From Alitta virens (taxonomy: Eukaryota; Annelida; Polychaeta; Phyllodocida; Nereididae): a DNA stretch of 64,000 nt. Shown here piece by piece: positions 10,696 through 24,000 of this stretch. Position 1 is the first letter of the stretch. Every line of letters starts with the position of its first letter. Where the stretch lies: assembly GCA_932294295.1 (NCBI GenBank), contig OW028585.1:12472271-12536270 (forward strand), in the 5' to 3' direction. The notes under the pieces are model-generated. The model searched no databases. It worked only from the letters and a program-made list of their open reading frames with translations, and was not told the DNA's origin. The translations under genes were made by a program, and so were the position numbers.

Positions 10696-13600
10696 GTAGA
10701 TAGATAGATATGGAAAGTTCAGCCCGCTAACCGCCAGCAATAGTTGATTTGAAGTCCAAATTCTTTCAACCATGATATATAAAATTACCAAGTAATTCGA
10801 CTTTTTCTTTTTCTTTTATGTTTTTCTTTATGATATTCCATGATTAAAGTCATAATAGTGTAGGTTAGAGACATAGCCAAAGACAGGCATTGACATTACA
10901 TTTAGGATGATACTGGAATCTGATGCCATCCGGTAACAAATTTACTTCAATAATGACTTACAGTATTTAATGCATCAAAATGTGAAAGTTTCTGATGATT
11001 TTATCTGGTGATATACCTTCGCTAAACTGGGTGCACCATCTTCTGAAAATGTATATTGTGTGCTTTTAGTTTGTAACTAAATTACTTCAATAACAATTTT
11101 AAAAGCTTGCCAATATCTGAAAGTGTCTGAAGAATTTTTTATGTGTCCATGAGCAATCTTCTAGTACAGCAGGAAACTTTATTGTGTAAAATTGTGTTAT
11201 TTTGAGCTGCACGAAGCCATTAGATATGAAATTTTATTTTATTATTGAATTTTCGCCTGACCAACACATTAAAAATTGCCCTGAGAGGATCCGAGAGGCT
11301 GAAGATCAAATAATAAGTGTGTCCTTAATGAGTTTCTTCTACACTGAGTGGCGCTGTAGTAAGTCACATGGCCCAGTGATCTCCACTCTTCAGTGCTGGA
11401 GGCAAAGATTGCTTAGCAACAATGTGTTGTCAATGGTAACCTTCCATTATGTATGCAAAGAGTGCAATTATTGGGTAGTTAGCTACTTTGTCGGATTCTT
11501 ATCAATACAGTCTCTATATGTGCCAATAAAATTGAGCGTAAACTCCTTTCATGTGTCTTAGTGTCATAAAAATAAGACATTAAATCCATAACATCATAAA
11601 ATAAAACATAAAATGTAGTTATTGTGCATTTTATACACAACTTTGTATCATAGTGCATTGAACTTTTAAATTATCATCATGGATCTAAAATTTACCTTCG
11701 ATCTTTTTAAGCTGATTTACGTCTTATAACAAATCCAATTTTTTCAGTATAGTCAACATTACCATTAAGACATTATGTGCAACTATTTAAATGGTCTTAA
11801 CAGTGAGGAGGCCTTAATGGTTAGAACGAATAAAATACATTCAGAATATACAGTGTGGACTCCAAGCAGCCTTATCATCTCATCATTATATCTGCTTGAC
11901 TAAGTTGCATATGTATGATAATTGTATTAGAAACTTTGTAGTTTTAATGGCGAGGTAGCCATAGGTCTAATGATGAGGTTTCTTATCATTTTAATCTTCT
12001 TTTTTTTTTACATTTGTGTATAAGTTAATGGAAGTTTTATGTGTTGATGTAATAAAACCAGGAACCATGGTGAGATGTGCTTCAATGATACTTTTTTGTA
12101 GGTTTTATTTACCCCCCTTTCTTCATTTAATTTTTTTTATTTTTTTATTTTTGGCAAGTTTTTTTTGAGCTACAGGTAGGCTATTGCATAAAATGCTAAG
12201 CCTACTTTATACTTAATTTTAGTGTATTCAAACTAAGCTCTTATTCCTATAGACACTATAACTAAGGTTAATTTAATTACATCCAATCAGGAACCATTGT
12301 AGACTTTATTCTAATGACACTTTTTTAGGTCCCCCCCCCCCTTTTAATTCAAGTTTCTGAGCTTTAAGTAGGTCATTGTGTTTGCTGCTGGGCTTCGCCC
12401 CCCCCCCCCTCCTTTCATATCCCTAACGAAAACAAATCTAAATGTAATTTCACTCGAAATAACAGAATTAAAACCACTATAATGGTTAAATAACCCAAAT
12501 ATAAATGTATAAACCTACCCATTACATGTACTGAAATATGCTATGTTAGTAAAGTTTGAATTCCAGTAATTATAGTATATATATCAGCACCAGTGTGTTA
12601 TACCTAGCCATCAATTATCAGCAATTAAAACCCTCTTTAAGGTCAAATTCTCACATATAAATCACAATAAATATTGGTCTTTTACAAGGAGGTTCTAACA
12701 TGCTATTGTGGCTGAGTATCGCAAGGGTCCTTTGAATCTAATATGACCATGATTGAATGTCAACTTGTTAAACAAACACACCTGGCATGACCTCAAATAT
12801 GTGACCTTTCCTGGCTCAGAGCAGTTTACCCCCTCTATGCAGAGGTCCTCTACGGAGGCCCCTTAGCGGCGTTTAGGGCCCCTTCAGATTTGTAATGACC
12901 TCGTCATGCTTGAGTGGTCACGGTGTGGTCACAGAAGTCACCAAATCGGGTGACTATGGGAGACCATGAACTGACAGTCCTGGCATAATCCTGTAATATA
13001 ATGTTTGATGTTCGTGTCTCAATTCTACTGGGTCCGAAGCTTAGTCAGTTTATATAACCCGAAATATTTAATTATTTTCCTTTTATCCTTGTATTTAGAA
13101 TTTATCTAACTTAAAATTAACTTCTCAGCAACAGCTATATGCCTTTGAGAAGGAAAACTATATGCATGTGTACAATATTATCATGAAATATGTAATAGTT
13201 ATACACCATTACGAGGGATATAACATTCCAATTTAACTGCCCACGTTGGAATGTTATATCCTGAGTATAAGGTGTATAACTGACTTATACCCAATGCGCA
13301 TTCAATAGTGGCTTTTTCGCAATTTATAATGCCATATTTTAGCTGTAATTGTGGGACTATTTTCATGGATGATTTGATTTTGCGAAGATTGTGATATGGT
13401 TGAAACTAAGCAACAACAACAGCAAACAAGAAACAACAAATTCTAAGGCAAACAATCCTAAAGAGGATTTACTCTTTGTTGTGTACTAGGTCGGGATTTG
13501 TTGTGATTGAACAATTTACCTTGTTTCACGATGTTTGTGTTTGTTTGTTTTTGCTAATCCCTATATTAGCAGTTGTTCATGAATGATATTACTGCTCCAA

Positions 13601-16600
13601 AGCCAGGAGATAACATGCCAAACTGGCCAGTTATATCCCGACAAAGAACAATAGAAAAGGGTCTACTTTGGGTATAAATGACAATAAACTATTATTAAAC
13701 TATAACCAGCCTCTAGCAGGTGTGTGTGTGCGTGATTAGGGCTTTACATCCTGTATTTCTGCACCAGTTGGGCTAATTAGGACAGGCAGAGACCATGGCA
13801 ATGAGACGAAGGACGAAACAGCCATCCAACTTAGGCTCGATCGGGAATCGAACCCGGGACCCAGCGGTTGGAAGCCCAGAGCGCTACCTCTGAGCTAGGC
13901 CCCCGCCCTAGCCTCTAGCAGGTAGACGTAATGATGAGATGATAAGGCTGTCTGGTCTTAAAATGAGGTGGACTCCATAAGTGAGGTGATGGTGCTTACA
14001 CTGAGAGGGTTTTAATTGTGTTTTGTTTTGTAATGTTTCAACGCTACTGGGTCTGAAGCTTGGTCAGCTTATATGATCAGCTGCTAGCAGGTAGATGTAA
14101 TGATGAGATGATAAGGCTGCTAGGAGTCCACGTCATGTTACACATCTACCCCATGGGTGGGGTCTTTTAGACTTTTACTCGCCTCAGCATAGACACCGAG
14201 TACAAGGCACCTTCAATTCCACGTCTCGTGTGATCGTCTCATCTAATCGACATCGAGCTGGGATGTAGCTCATGAAGAGTTTTAAAACAAGTAATTGACA
14301 CAGCTTTAATTGCAATCAGACGTTGAAAGTTTTTCATTACAACTGGGCTGAATGTATTTATTAGACAACCACACTGTTCTGCACCATACTGATCGAGTCT
14401 GCATCAGGAGTACAACCAAAATTTGACATATCTCCTCCCAGTTCTCAAATTGATCATGACTAGTGTCAATAAGATCCACCAGGTGTCAAGTGATTAATGC
14501 AATTGACACAAGAGGGCGTCTGTGTCCATTAATCACGCAAGTTGACGTCTGGAGTGGGCAGACGTCCAAATACTCACAAAAGGAAGACTTTTCAATATTT
14601 TACCAAAATAAACAAAAATTATCATGACAAACAGAACCTGACAGTCTGATTGATGTACTAACATTCTTCACTCACGCTGAAGTACCACTACAAGACCAAG
14701 TTGGGGTACTTCTGAAAATACCGTATACGTCTGATAACAACTCGGGTTATTTTCTAGTAAAACGTCCGAAAAAGATCTGGCCAGTGATATGATTTATGCG
14801 ATGTCATAAGTATACTGTATTTTGATGCAAAAATTAAACTGTTATTAAAGTTACTTAGTAAAAGCAAGCATCAGATTATCGAGTATCATCTAAAAATAGT
14901 TAACGTCGATGGATGTCTATGGCTATGGGTTCACTCTACACTCGGCGACAGTGAAATTTGCCACGACAACGAAATTCGCCACCCGCCTAAGACATAATTA
15001 TGCACCTTGCAAGTTCATGATTTATTACAAAACTGATTGTTTACATCATTGACGATGTCTTTTACAAAACTGATTGTGTACATCATTGACGATGTCTTTT
15101 ACAAAACTGATTGTTTACATCATTGACGATCATTGACGATGTCTTATCACTCCGACAACCATCTAATACATGTTTATTGCACTTTACTTTAAGTGGCGAA
15201 TCTCGTTGTCGTGGCGAATTTCACTGTCGCCGAGTGTATTTAGATTTTGTAATTGAAGTAATCAATTTAGTTGAAGATGAACCAGATTCTCTAGTATCCT
15301 TCAAAAGTTAATGTCAATGGCTGTCTATGGCTATGGGTTCACTGCATTTTACAATTTATAGGCATTTGAATAATGCAATAGTAAGTAGTTATTTCCTTAA
15401 GGTTAACTTGTAAACCGTTTCATCTGATCATCACATCTGCCATGAATTTAGTAAACCTCAACATCATTAAATCATCAAAAATACACCTCAGAAGAACCAC
15501 TATCAGCTGAGCTACAAAATGTAGTCTAAGATCATAACAAAATATAGTCTAAAGACCATAATAAAAATTACAATCAAGTATAATAATCAACTTATCTTAC
15601 ACTGAAGCCATATGTTCACCTTCTATCTGACTATATAGGCCTGTATCAATCAAGCAAACACTTAAGATACAAGTGTTAGTCATTGGTCCACTTTTGCCAT
15701 GTCAATATCACCTTTATGATCTTTTGCCATACTTAGTCCATCAAGTGTTTCTTGGAAGTCAGTAGAAGCATGGAGTGTCCAGTGACTCCAGGGTAGAAGG
15801 GTGTAAGCATTGTGTATGTACTAGCTAATAGTAGAGTGGTACTAGCTAATAGTAGAGTGGCCCTAATAGAGTCTTTTCACTGAGTTCAGCAAGACATAAG
15901 TCCTTCCTCTCCTCTTATTACTCATTTTGCTTTTCAGACATAGAAGATTATCACTGACTTATTCAATAAATATAATTTTCTCAGAAAAATAACAAAAAAT
16001 CAACTGAATGATAAGGTGTCAAATATACATTAAAATGCACTAAAAATACTGCTGCTAGGATGCACTTTGCTTCAGCCAATCACAGCCAAGGGTGGGAACT
16101 TTCTCAGCCAATAGAATTGCAGTATTCTGTCATAGCCACCTGGTGGAAATATAGAGAACCTTCCGTGTATATTACAACCTTTTGAAAATGGTTCATCAAT
16201 TTAGAGCATTTTGATATTGAGCAATGGGAAACTCTGGTAACATTACAGTTAAGTGGTAATAATTTTTGTGGTATAAACCCCATTGCTGATGGTCTACCGC
16301 GTATAAATATACAAATGGATAGGTATTCCGGTACAATCAACAAGCTACATATAGTCAGCAATTCAGCATTTTAAGCATCAGATGATCAAACCTATATCTG
16401 ACCTACCCATAACTTGTGAATTACAATGATAAATGCTTCCAACCCATAGCCATAGACAGCCACTGACATTGACTTCTGAATGATACTAGAGAATCTGATG
16501 CCATCTATAACAGAGTTATTTGAATTACAGTTTTGCATTTGCATAATAATCTGACAGTATGACTACCATCCACAGGCAAACTCTTGTTGAATCATACTAT

Positions 16601-18054
16601 TGTGTTTTTCTTGATAGCCAGCCACATGGGTCATCTACATTGACACCCTACCATGAACACTGGGCAGTCATAAATAATATGTTAGATAGATAGATAGATA
16701 GATAGATAGGGAAAGTGCAGCCCTCTACGGCAAGTTCTTGCAGCTATCGAGGGTTGATTGATGAGGTGAGAGAGTGGAGGAGTCCACCCATGTTACACAT
16801 TTACACCATGAGTGGGATCTTTTACTTGCCTCAGCATAGACACTGAATGCAATGGACCGTTAATTTAACATCTCAACCGAACGACATCCAGTTGTGATGT
16901 TGCTCATGAAGTGTGCCCGGGCCTGGGATTGAATCCGGGTCCTTCGGAGGAGCAGACGAGCGTCTTACCACTTGACCACCCAACTTAGCTGCCAACTAGA
17001 ACTGCATGGGAGTAGAATTAGGACTGTGATAGTGCAGCCCTCTACAGCAAGTACTTGCTACTCACAAGAATTTATTGATGACATACTACTACATTGAATT
17101 AAAAAAAAAAAAAGCATAATTAAGAGCTTAAATCCCTGCCGAGGAGATCTCAGTCTGGATCCAGGATTACGAATATGATTCGGACCACTTACAAACAATA
17201 ACCACCTCTCCCAGTGAATGTTATCTAAAGCTACGAAATTAATATTTCCACCAGATATTCTTCCAAACATGTCTTCTGGATCCTGAACATGAATATGACC
17301 CAAATCACCTCCAAAATTTAACCTCTTCTTCCCTTATCTATCTGCCATTATTCTGTTAGATATATACTGATCCGGATTACCAGATCGCCTCCAAAACTTA
17401 ATCACCTCTTTCTAAGTATGTCATCTATCTGCTTAGTAAAATTTCACGGCTGTCAATTCATAACTTAGTGATATTCTACAAACAAATGGCATCAACAACC
17501 TAACCTTATCAGGCTTATTGCCATGTAAAAAGAGCATCAACACCCTTACTGTCAAGTGAGCATCAACACCCTTACCCTTACACGAACAGAGGGTTGAATA
17601 TGAAGTCTTTAACCAAACCAAACGCCTTCAAAGTGCCCTTCAATAGTGCCCTTCAGGAGGGCATTGAAGGTCACTCTGACCTTTTTGACCTTCTTTGTAG
17701 TTCAGTCATGGACCTTGCTTGTTCAAGATGCCCTGACCCCCTATTTGACCTCAAGGTCAAGGACATTTAAATAGAGGTCAGTAAATAATATTATGCCCCT
17801 ACATATGTACATGGTACAAAGCCTGTAGGGTGTAGACTATACATAAGGTCAGAATCTGGATATTCAGATCAGGGGGTGGGGGGGGGGGGGGTGGGGGGTG
17901 CTATTATCCATTGTACAGTAGAACCCCACAATTAAGACCACCCTAAGGTATAATTGAGGTGGTCTTAAACTCTTAATATCAAGGTGGAGGGTGGTCTCAA
18001 TTCCCAACTTATAATCACAATTTCGACTTGCCATAGCGAGGGATGCACTTTCCA

Positions 18055-18090
<36 letters not shown>

Positions 18091-21000
18091 AAAACCTAAT
18101 GTCAGTGGCTGTCTATGGGTTCACTATATGTTTCATTGTAGTTTACCAGTTATGAACTTTGGGTACTTCATATAAATTGTTGGTATGAATTGAATACATA
18201 TAATATACCTATTACAAACACATTCTAACTGATATAGTAGCATTCTATTGAGGCTTTCCAGCTTATCGACCAGTAATGTTGAAAATAACTATTATGGCTT
18301 AAACTTCCAGTACATCTTGCTGTCCATGCGAGACTATAATATCTGGCAACCAAGCGAATCATTATTTGCGAAGACTACTCTCGAGTGTTCGACAAACTTT
18401 GGAAAGATCTTACTTCGAGTCGTGTGCATGTTACGCTATGTTAGCAGATCAAGACTGTTTGTTTTGCTCTTTTTTTTCATGGTTTGTTTACAAATAACCA
18501 TGCAAAAGGAAGTTCATATACAGTTCCATCCTGCCTTATTGATATGCTAAAACCGCCTCACCATTAAGATTACCTTACTATTAAGAACACCTCATTATTA
18601 AGACCACCCCACTATTCAGACCACCTCACTATTAAGATCACCTCACTATTAAGACAACCTCACTTTTTAGACCACCTCACTATCAAGACCACCTCAATAT
18701 TAAGATCACCTCACTATCAATACCACCTCATTATTAGGACCACCTCAATATTAAAACCACCTCAATAATAAGACCAACTCACTATTAAAACCACCTTAAT
18801 ATTAAGACCACCTCACTATTAAGACCACCTCAATAATAAGACCACCTCAATATTAAGATCACCTCATTATTAAGGCCACATCACTATTAAGACCACCTCA
18901 CTATCAAGACCACCTCACTATCAAGACCACCTCACCAAGATCTCCTCAATATCAAGGCCACCTCGCTACAGGCCATGACCATTTATAATATATATTTATA
19001 TATATACTTTTATTGACAAATCCGTATGAAAAAGATACATGTGTCAAGTTAAATCATAAACACTCATAACTGCTAATGATAATTTCATAATATTCATAAT
19101 ATTCAGGACCAATAAGTTTTGCAATGAGGGTGGTCTTAATGCTGAGGTCCCCTGTATAGTTTGTCTAAATAGTATTTATCAAGGGTCCATCTCATCACTA
19201 CGTATGCCACTGATTAACATAACAGATTAGTAAAATAAGAAATATTGCCATAAGTCACACGCATAATCTGACACCAGCAGGTGGCCCAACAGTAGTCACT
19301 CCGGTGAAAATACTTCATTTTCATAATATTCAAAACAAGACTTTTTTTGGCTAAACTGAAGCAAAACTGAAATAACAAGAATTGCTGTTAGAGCAACGTC
19401 ACTACATTTTCAAAGAAAATTTAAAAACAAAAATACCCAGAATAACATGAAAATTATAATTTGCTAATAGCAAGAACTCTATATGTTAAGAAGAAAAAAA
19501 TCATGTTGTATTTTTCAATAACCTGAGCACTAGGCTCAAAGAAAACTTCCTTCTGCGACTAGTTTCCAAAAATTCCTACAATAGTTTCTCTCCGTTTCAC
19601 AAACACAGAGATAGCAATGTGACAGACAGAAAAAAGAAAAGAAAAAAGAAACAGAGACAGAGACTTATGAAAGCTATTAGAGCATGACAGAAAAAAAATC
19701 GCAGTAAAAAATCTTGCGAAACAAGGTAGACTGTCCTCCTTGTATAATATAAGCAATGTACACCGAAAGGAGGAAATGTATATTTAGACATTTCGACATG
19801 AATAAATCGGTCTCATTTTGATGATCTGAAGAAGTACACGGAACCTCACAATTAAGACCACTCTGATACTAAGACCACTTTGATATTAAAACCGCCTTGA
19901 TATCATTACCACCTTCATATTAAGACCACCTCGATCTTTAGACCACCTCAATATTAAGACCACCTCGATATCAAGACCACCTCAATATAAAGACCACCTC
20001 GATATAAAGACCACCTCGATATTGAGACCACCTCAATATTGAGACCACCTCGATATTGAGACCACCTCAATATTAAGACCACCCAATATTAGGACAACCT
20101 CGATATCAAGATCACCTTAAAATTAATACCACCTGAATATCAAGACCACCTCGATATTTGAGACCACCTTGATATTATGACCATCTTGAAATGAATCTTT
20201 TAGACCATCAGCTAGGTGATAATAACATCAAAATATTTGTTGAATTAAGACCACTTCAGTGATTTAAAATGGTCCTTTAAGCAGCTGTAGGGATTACACC
20301 GCATGAGTGAAAAACTCTACAATGGGAATTATGATTACAATGCTTTCAACTGAATTTTAAAAATGAAATACAGTAAAACATTGTCATCAAAATTATCCAA
20401 TATTGAGACCACCTCGCTATTAAGACCACCTCCACTGTTGGCACTGGTGTTAATATAAAGATTGTCAGGTAATCAGCAATTGTAATAATGTGGTAGGGGC
20501 CAATGTGAAAGGTCATTGTTCTAGTGATGAAGCTATCTTATCTCATCTCACCTTATCTTATCTTTATAAGCTAGGCCACTGGGGAAAAGCTGCCTTTACA
20601 AAAAACTAACACCCTCCCCCCCCTCCTCCAAAAAAGTTCAAATCTACGCCCCTGTCCTAGCACTATGCACGGTACTTAAGTGGCGAAATGCTTTGTAACA
20701 AAACATGTCGAAACTTCCATGAGTCATCCATGGGGATAAAAGGAAGGACTTTTTACAAGTTCACATCAAAATGCCTCACATTCTGAACTAGATTCTATCT
20801 TGCTGAGTCTTGCTTCTAACTTCTAACATATATAGTGTTCACAAGAAGTTATAATGTTTACAAGAGATGTACACATTTATTTATATAATTATTCATTATG
20901 GGTAAAAAGAATATTATGATATAGAGATAAATCCATGTACAGTATACATTATTACATTGTATATATACTGGGAAAAAAAGGAACTATATTTTATGATACA

Positions 21001-24000
21001 TGAAAAGAATAAAAGAATATTAATGAAATTAGTCTGCCAATATCCATTGTGTTATATTTATAATAATTGTAGTAAATATATATTTAAAAAAAATAACATT
21101 TTTCATGACAACTTGAAGGTTTTTTTTTGGTTTTGTTAAATTTATTGATTCATATTGTATTATTCTTATTATTATTATAACATATGAATGTATTTATTGT
21201 TTGTTTTAAACATATACAAACTTATATATTGATAATTTCAAAATTACATTGGTAATTCATGGCATACATCCTATAAAAATGAAATGTTTAGTAAAATGTA
21301 TTTCTCCATACTGGTCAACAACAATTTTAACTTTATGTAACTTTAAACTTTATTTGTTTCAGATGCCTTATTTACACTATGTATGAGTGTAGTGTGCAAA
21401 CTAATTAATTAATTAAATACAATTAAACAAGTTTTGCAATATTTAATACAAATACACTGCTTTAACACAACAATTTGCCACCAAAAAAAAGTTTTTTAAG
21501 TACAATTTATGCAATATTTAATACAAATACACTGCTTTGAGGCAACAATTTGCCACCCAAAAAATATATAAAAAAAACAACAGTAGCTTGAAGCAAACTA
21601 GATCACCAGAAAATCACAATTTAGTGTTTAGAATCTGATCTCATGACTCAACTGCCTATTCTATAAACACATTCATCATAAAGTAATGAATTACATGTAT
21701 AACCCCCTGGGCCAAAAATGGCTAATGTAATCAATCTTAACGATTAATATTCCATAACTGACACATTCTATGCGTTATTCATTCATGAATTACTATTATA
21801 ACCTTGGTAAAAATACTCTACAGGAATGTTATGATTTGATAATGGTGGTATTCGGGTATTTAATAGAATAAAATAGATATGTTAATTGATCATACAGTGC
21901 TGGTAAATAATTCTAAGAGGTTTGGTAAGCGGGTACCAATTTGGGTCATAAATAACCCGTTTAATTAGCATATATAATATTATGTGATATTGCTAAATTA
22001 TAATTCTGAGGTAAATGGTATTAATTAGCATAAAGGCTAAGCAAAAGCCTGGTGTCTCTAGTTATTCATTGTAATAGAGCAATCGATAAAACTGACTACA
22101 TTTTATGGGCGTTCATGTGATATCATGCTGTCATAAGAAGCTCTGGCCAATCCCTAAGTTTGTTGTTTGCCAAAATAATTGTTAATTCCAGGGAGGGTCA
22201 TCAATATTAAATAGGGAACAGATGGTTTTGCAGCAAGTTGTATTTGTTTTAATTTAGTGGCCCCCTCCTCACTCACTAGTTCACTGCTACTTCGAGCATT
22301 CATTTACATACGTCACATGGTCAGTTTTAGTGGGTTGCCTGGACTAGTGTAGTCAGTTTGATTGAACAAGCAGTAACGGCAATTGTACAGGTATCCAAAG
22401 AGTGCGATTTCAATGATGGGGTGGCTTCAATAGTGAGGTGGTTCTAATACAGTGTAGTGAGGTGGTCCTAATAGTGAGGTGGTCCTAATAAGCAGAATAA
22501 GCACAATCGGATATGGTTGTCAATTTTGTGACAAAAATTACATCGCGTCACCTGGCCCTGTTGCAGTCTAGGAGAATATGAAAATGGCATAGGTCCATTA
22601 GGGGTTAAGGGATAAACATGTGCCAAGTGGGGTAAAACTGAGGCTCCTAGCATCAATATAACAAGATATTGTCTCCAAAGGTTCAGTGAGCGATGCCCCC
22701 TCCAAAACTGCTGTATCTGCTTCAGTTTCAGTGACCTCTGGCGATGGTCTGGCACCCTGTCAAAAGCATATTAATAAGGGATGCCGTGTTCTGATGGTCA
22801 ATGATGGTCAATGATGGTCAATGATGGTCAATGATGGTCAATGATGGTCAATGATGGTCAATGATGGTCAATGATGGTCAATGATGGTCAATGATGGTCA
22901 ATGATGGTCAATGATGGTCAATGATGGTCAATGATGGTCAATGATGGTCAATGATGGTCAATGATGGTCAATGATGGTCAATGATGGTCAATGATGGGGG
23001 TGGGGGCCTAGCTCAGTGGTAGCGCTCTGGGCTTCCAACCACTGGGTCCCGGGTTCAATTCCCGGTCGACGAGCCTATGTTGGATGGCTGTTTCATCCTT
23101 CGTCTCATTGCCATGGTCCCCACCTCTCCTAATTAGCCAATCAGGTGCAGAAATCCACCACCACCACTGGTCAATAATGGTTAAGGAGTTCGTCCACCAT
23201 GGCTTGGAGGATTTAGGCAGATCCTCTTCAACCAATGCCTCACCCAACCCAGTTGCAATGGGTACTTGGCATTAGGCAACCACAGTGATGGGCACTGGTG
23301 TGAGCTCTTAAGCCCCCACAGTCAATCCCATGTTCAAGGCTGATTACTCCCCAGGGAGTTGAGAAAGGCTCTGGATAGGCCTGCCAAGGATGTAATTGTT
23401 AAGTTGGTTGAGACTCCGTTGAATGTCGAATGATGATATACTATAAACCCTTAACTGACAGATTTACATTTACATTTACATCAATGAAATTTATACGAGA
23501 TTTATAAGATGAAATGCTAGTATTGCACGAGTAGCCCTATATAAAGTTCAAGATCAGCAACAGAATACTCCACTAGTTTCCTAAAACCTTCAACCCGATC
23601 CTCAGTTTGACAATGGTTTTTGGTTTGTTTGTCGAGCGGCATCAAGCGGACTCCTCGGCATGTCTGTCAAACACCTTTCTACTTCAGCAAACACCTATCC
23701 GGGCCCGCGAATAATGACTTAGATGGCAAATAATGAACATGGCAAACTTGCAGGTACTTTTGACTAGCGTTCTCAGCAAAAAGGATCAAGTATATTCGGA
23801 GTAAGAATGTACTGAGAACTGTGTAGATCTAGAGTTGTACAAATAGTGGTTGTAGGATGTTGTTTGTTGTGGTCAAACGAAATAGCCAGTAGAAATATTA
23901 TTATGAATCAGAAATATTATCAGAATATCCACATATGTGTGTGATGTTTCTGAGTGTGGGTGATTAGGGCTTTACGTCCTATATTTCTGCAACTATTGGG

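Noticed and set aside
10263..10791. Minus-strand frames of [10 protein letters not shown] type
   Set aside because: Translation of the GATA microsatellite. The same applies at 56583-56804 and 58552-58887.
11202..11561. Plus-strand 119-residue frame
   Set aside because: No recognisable domain, no splice or promoter evidence, and located inside the 20-kb intron.
18248..18550. Plus-strand 100-residue frame
   Set aside because: AT-rich, hydrophobic by composition only, and ends at the 17-bp array. No family signature.
22997..23070. True tRNA gene
   Set aside because: A and B boxes are present, but the sequence does not fold into a full cloverleaf and the same body follows in at least seven copies, so it is a SINE.
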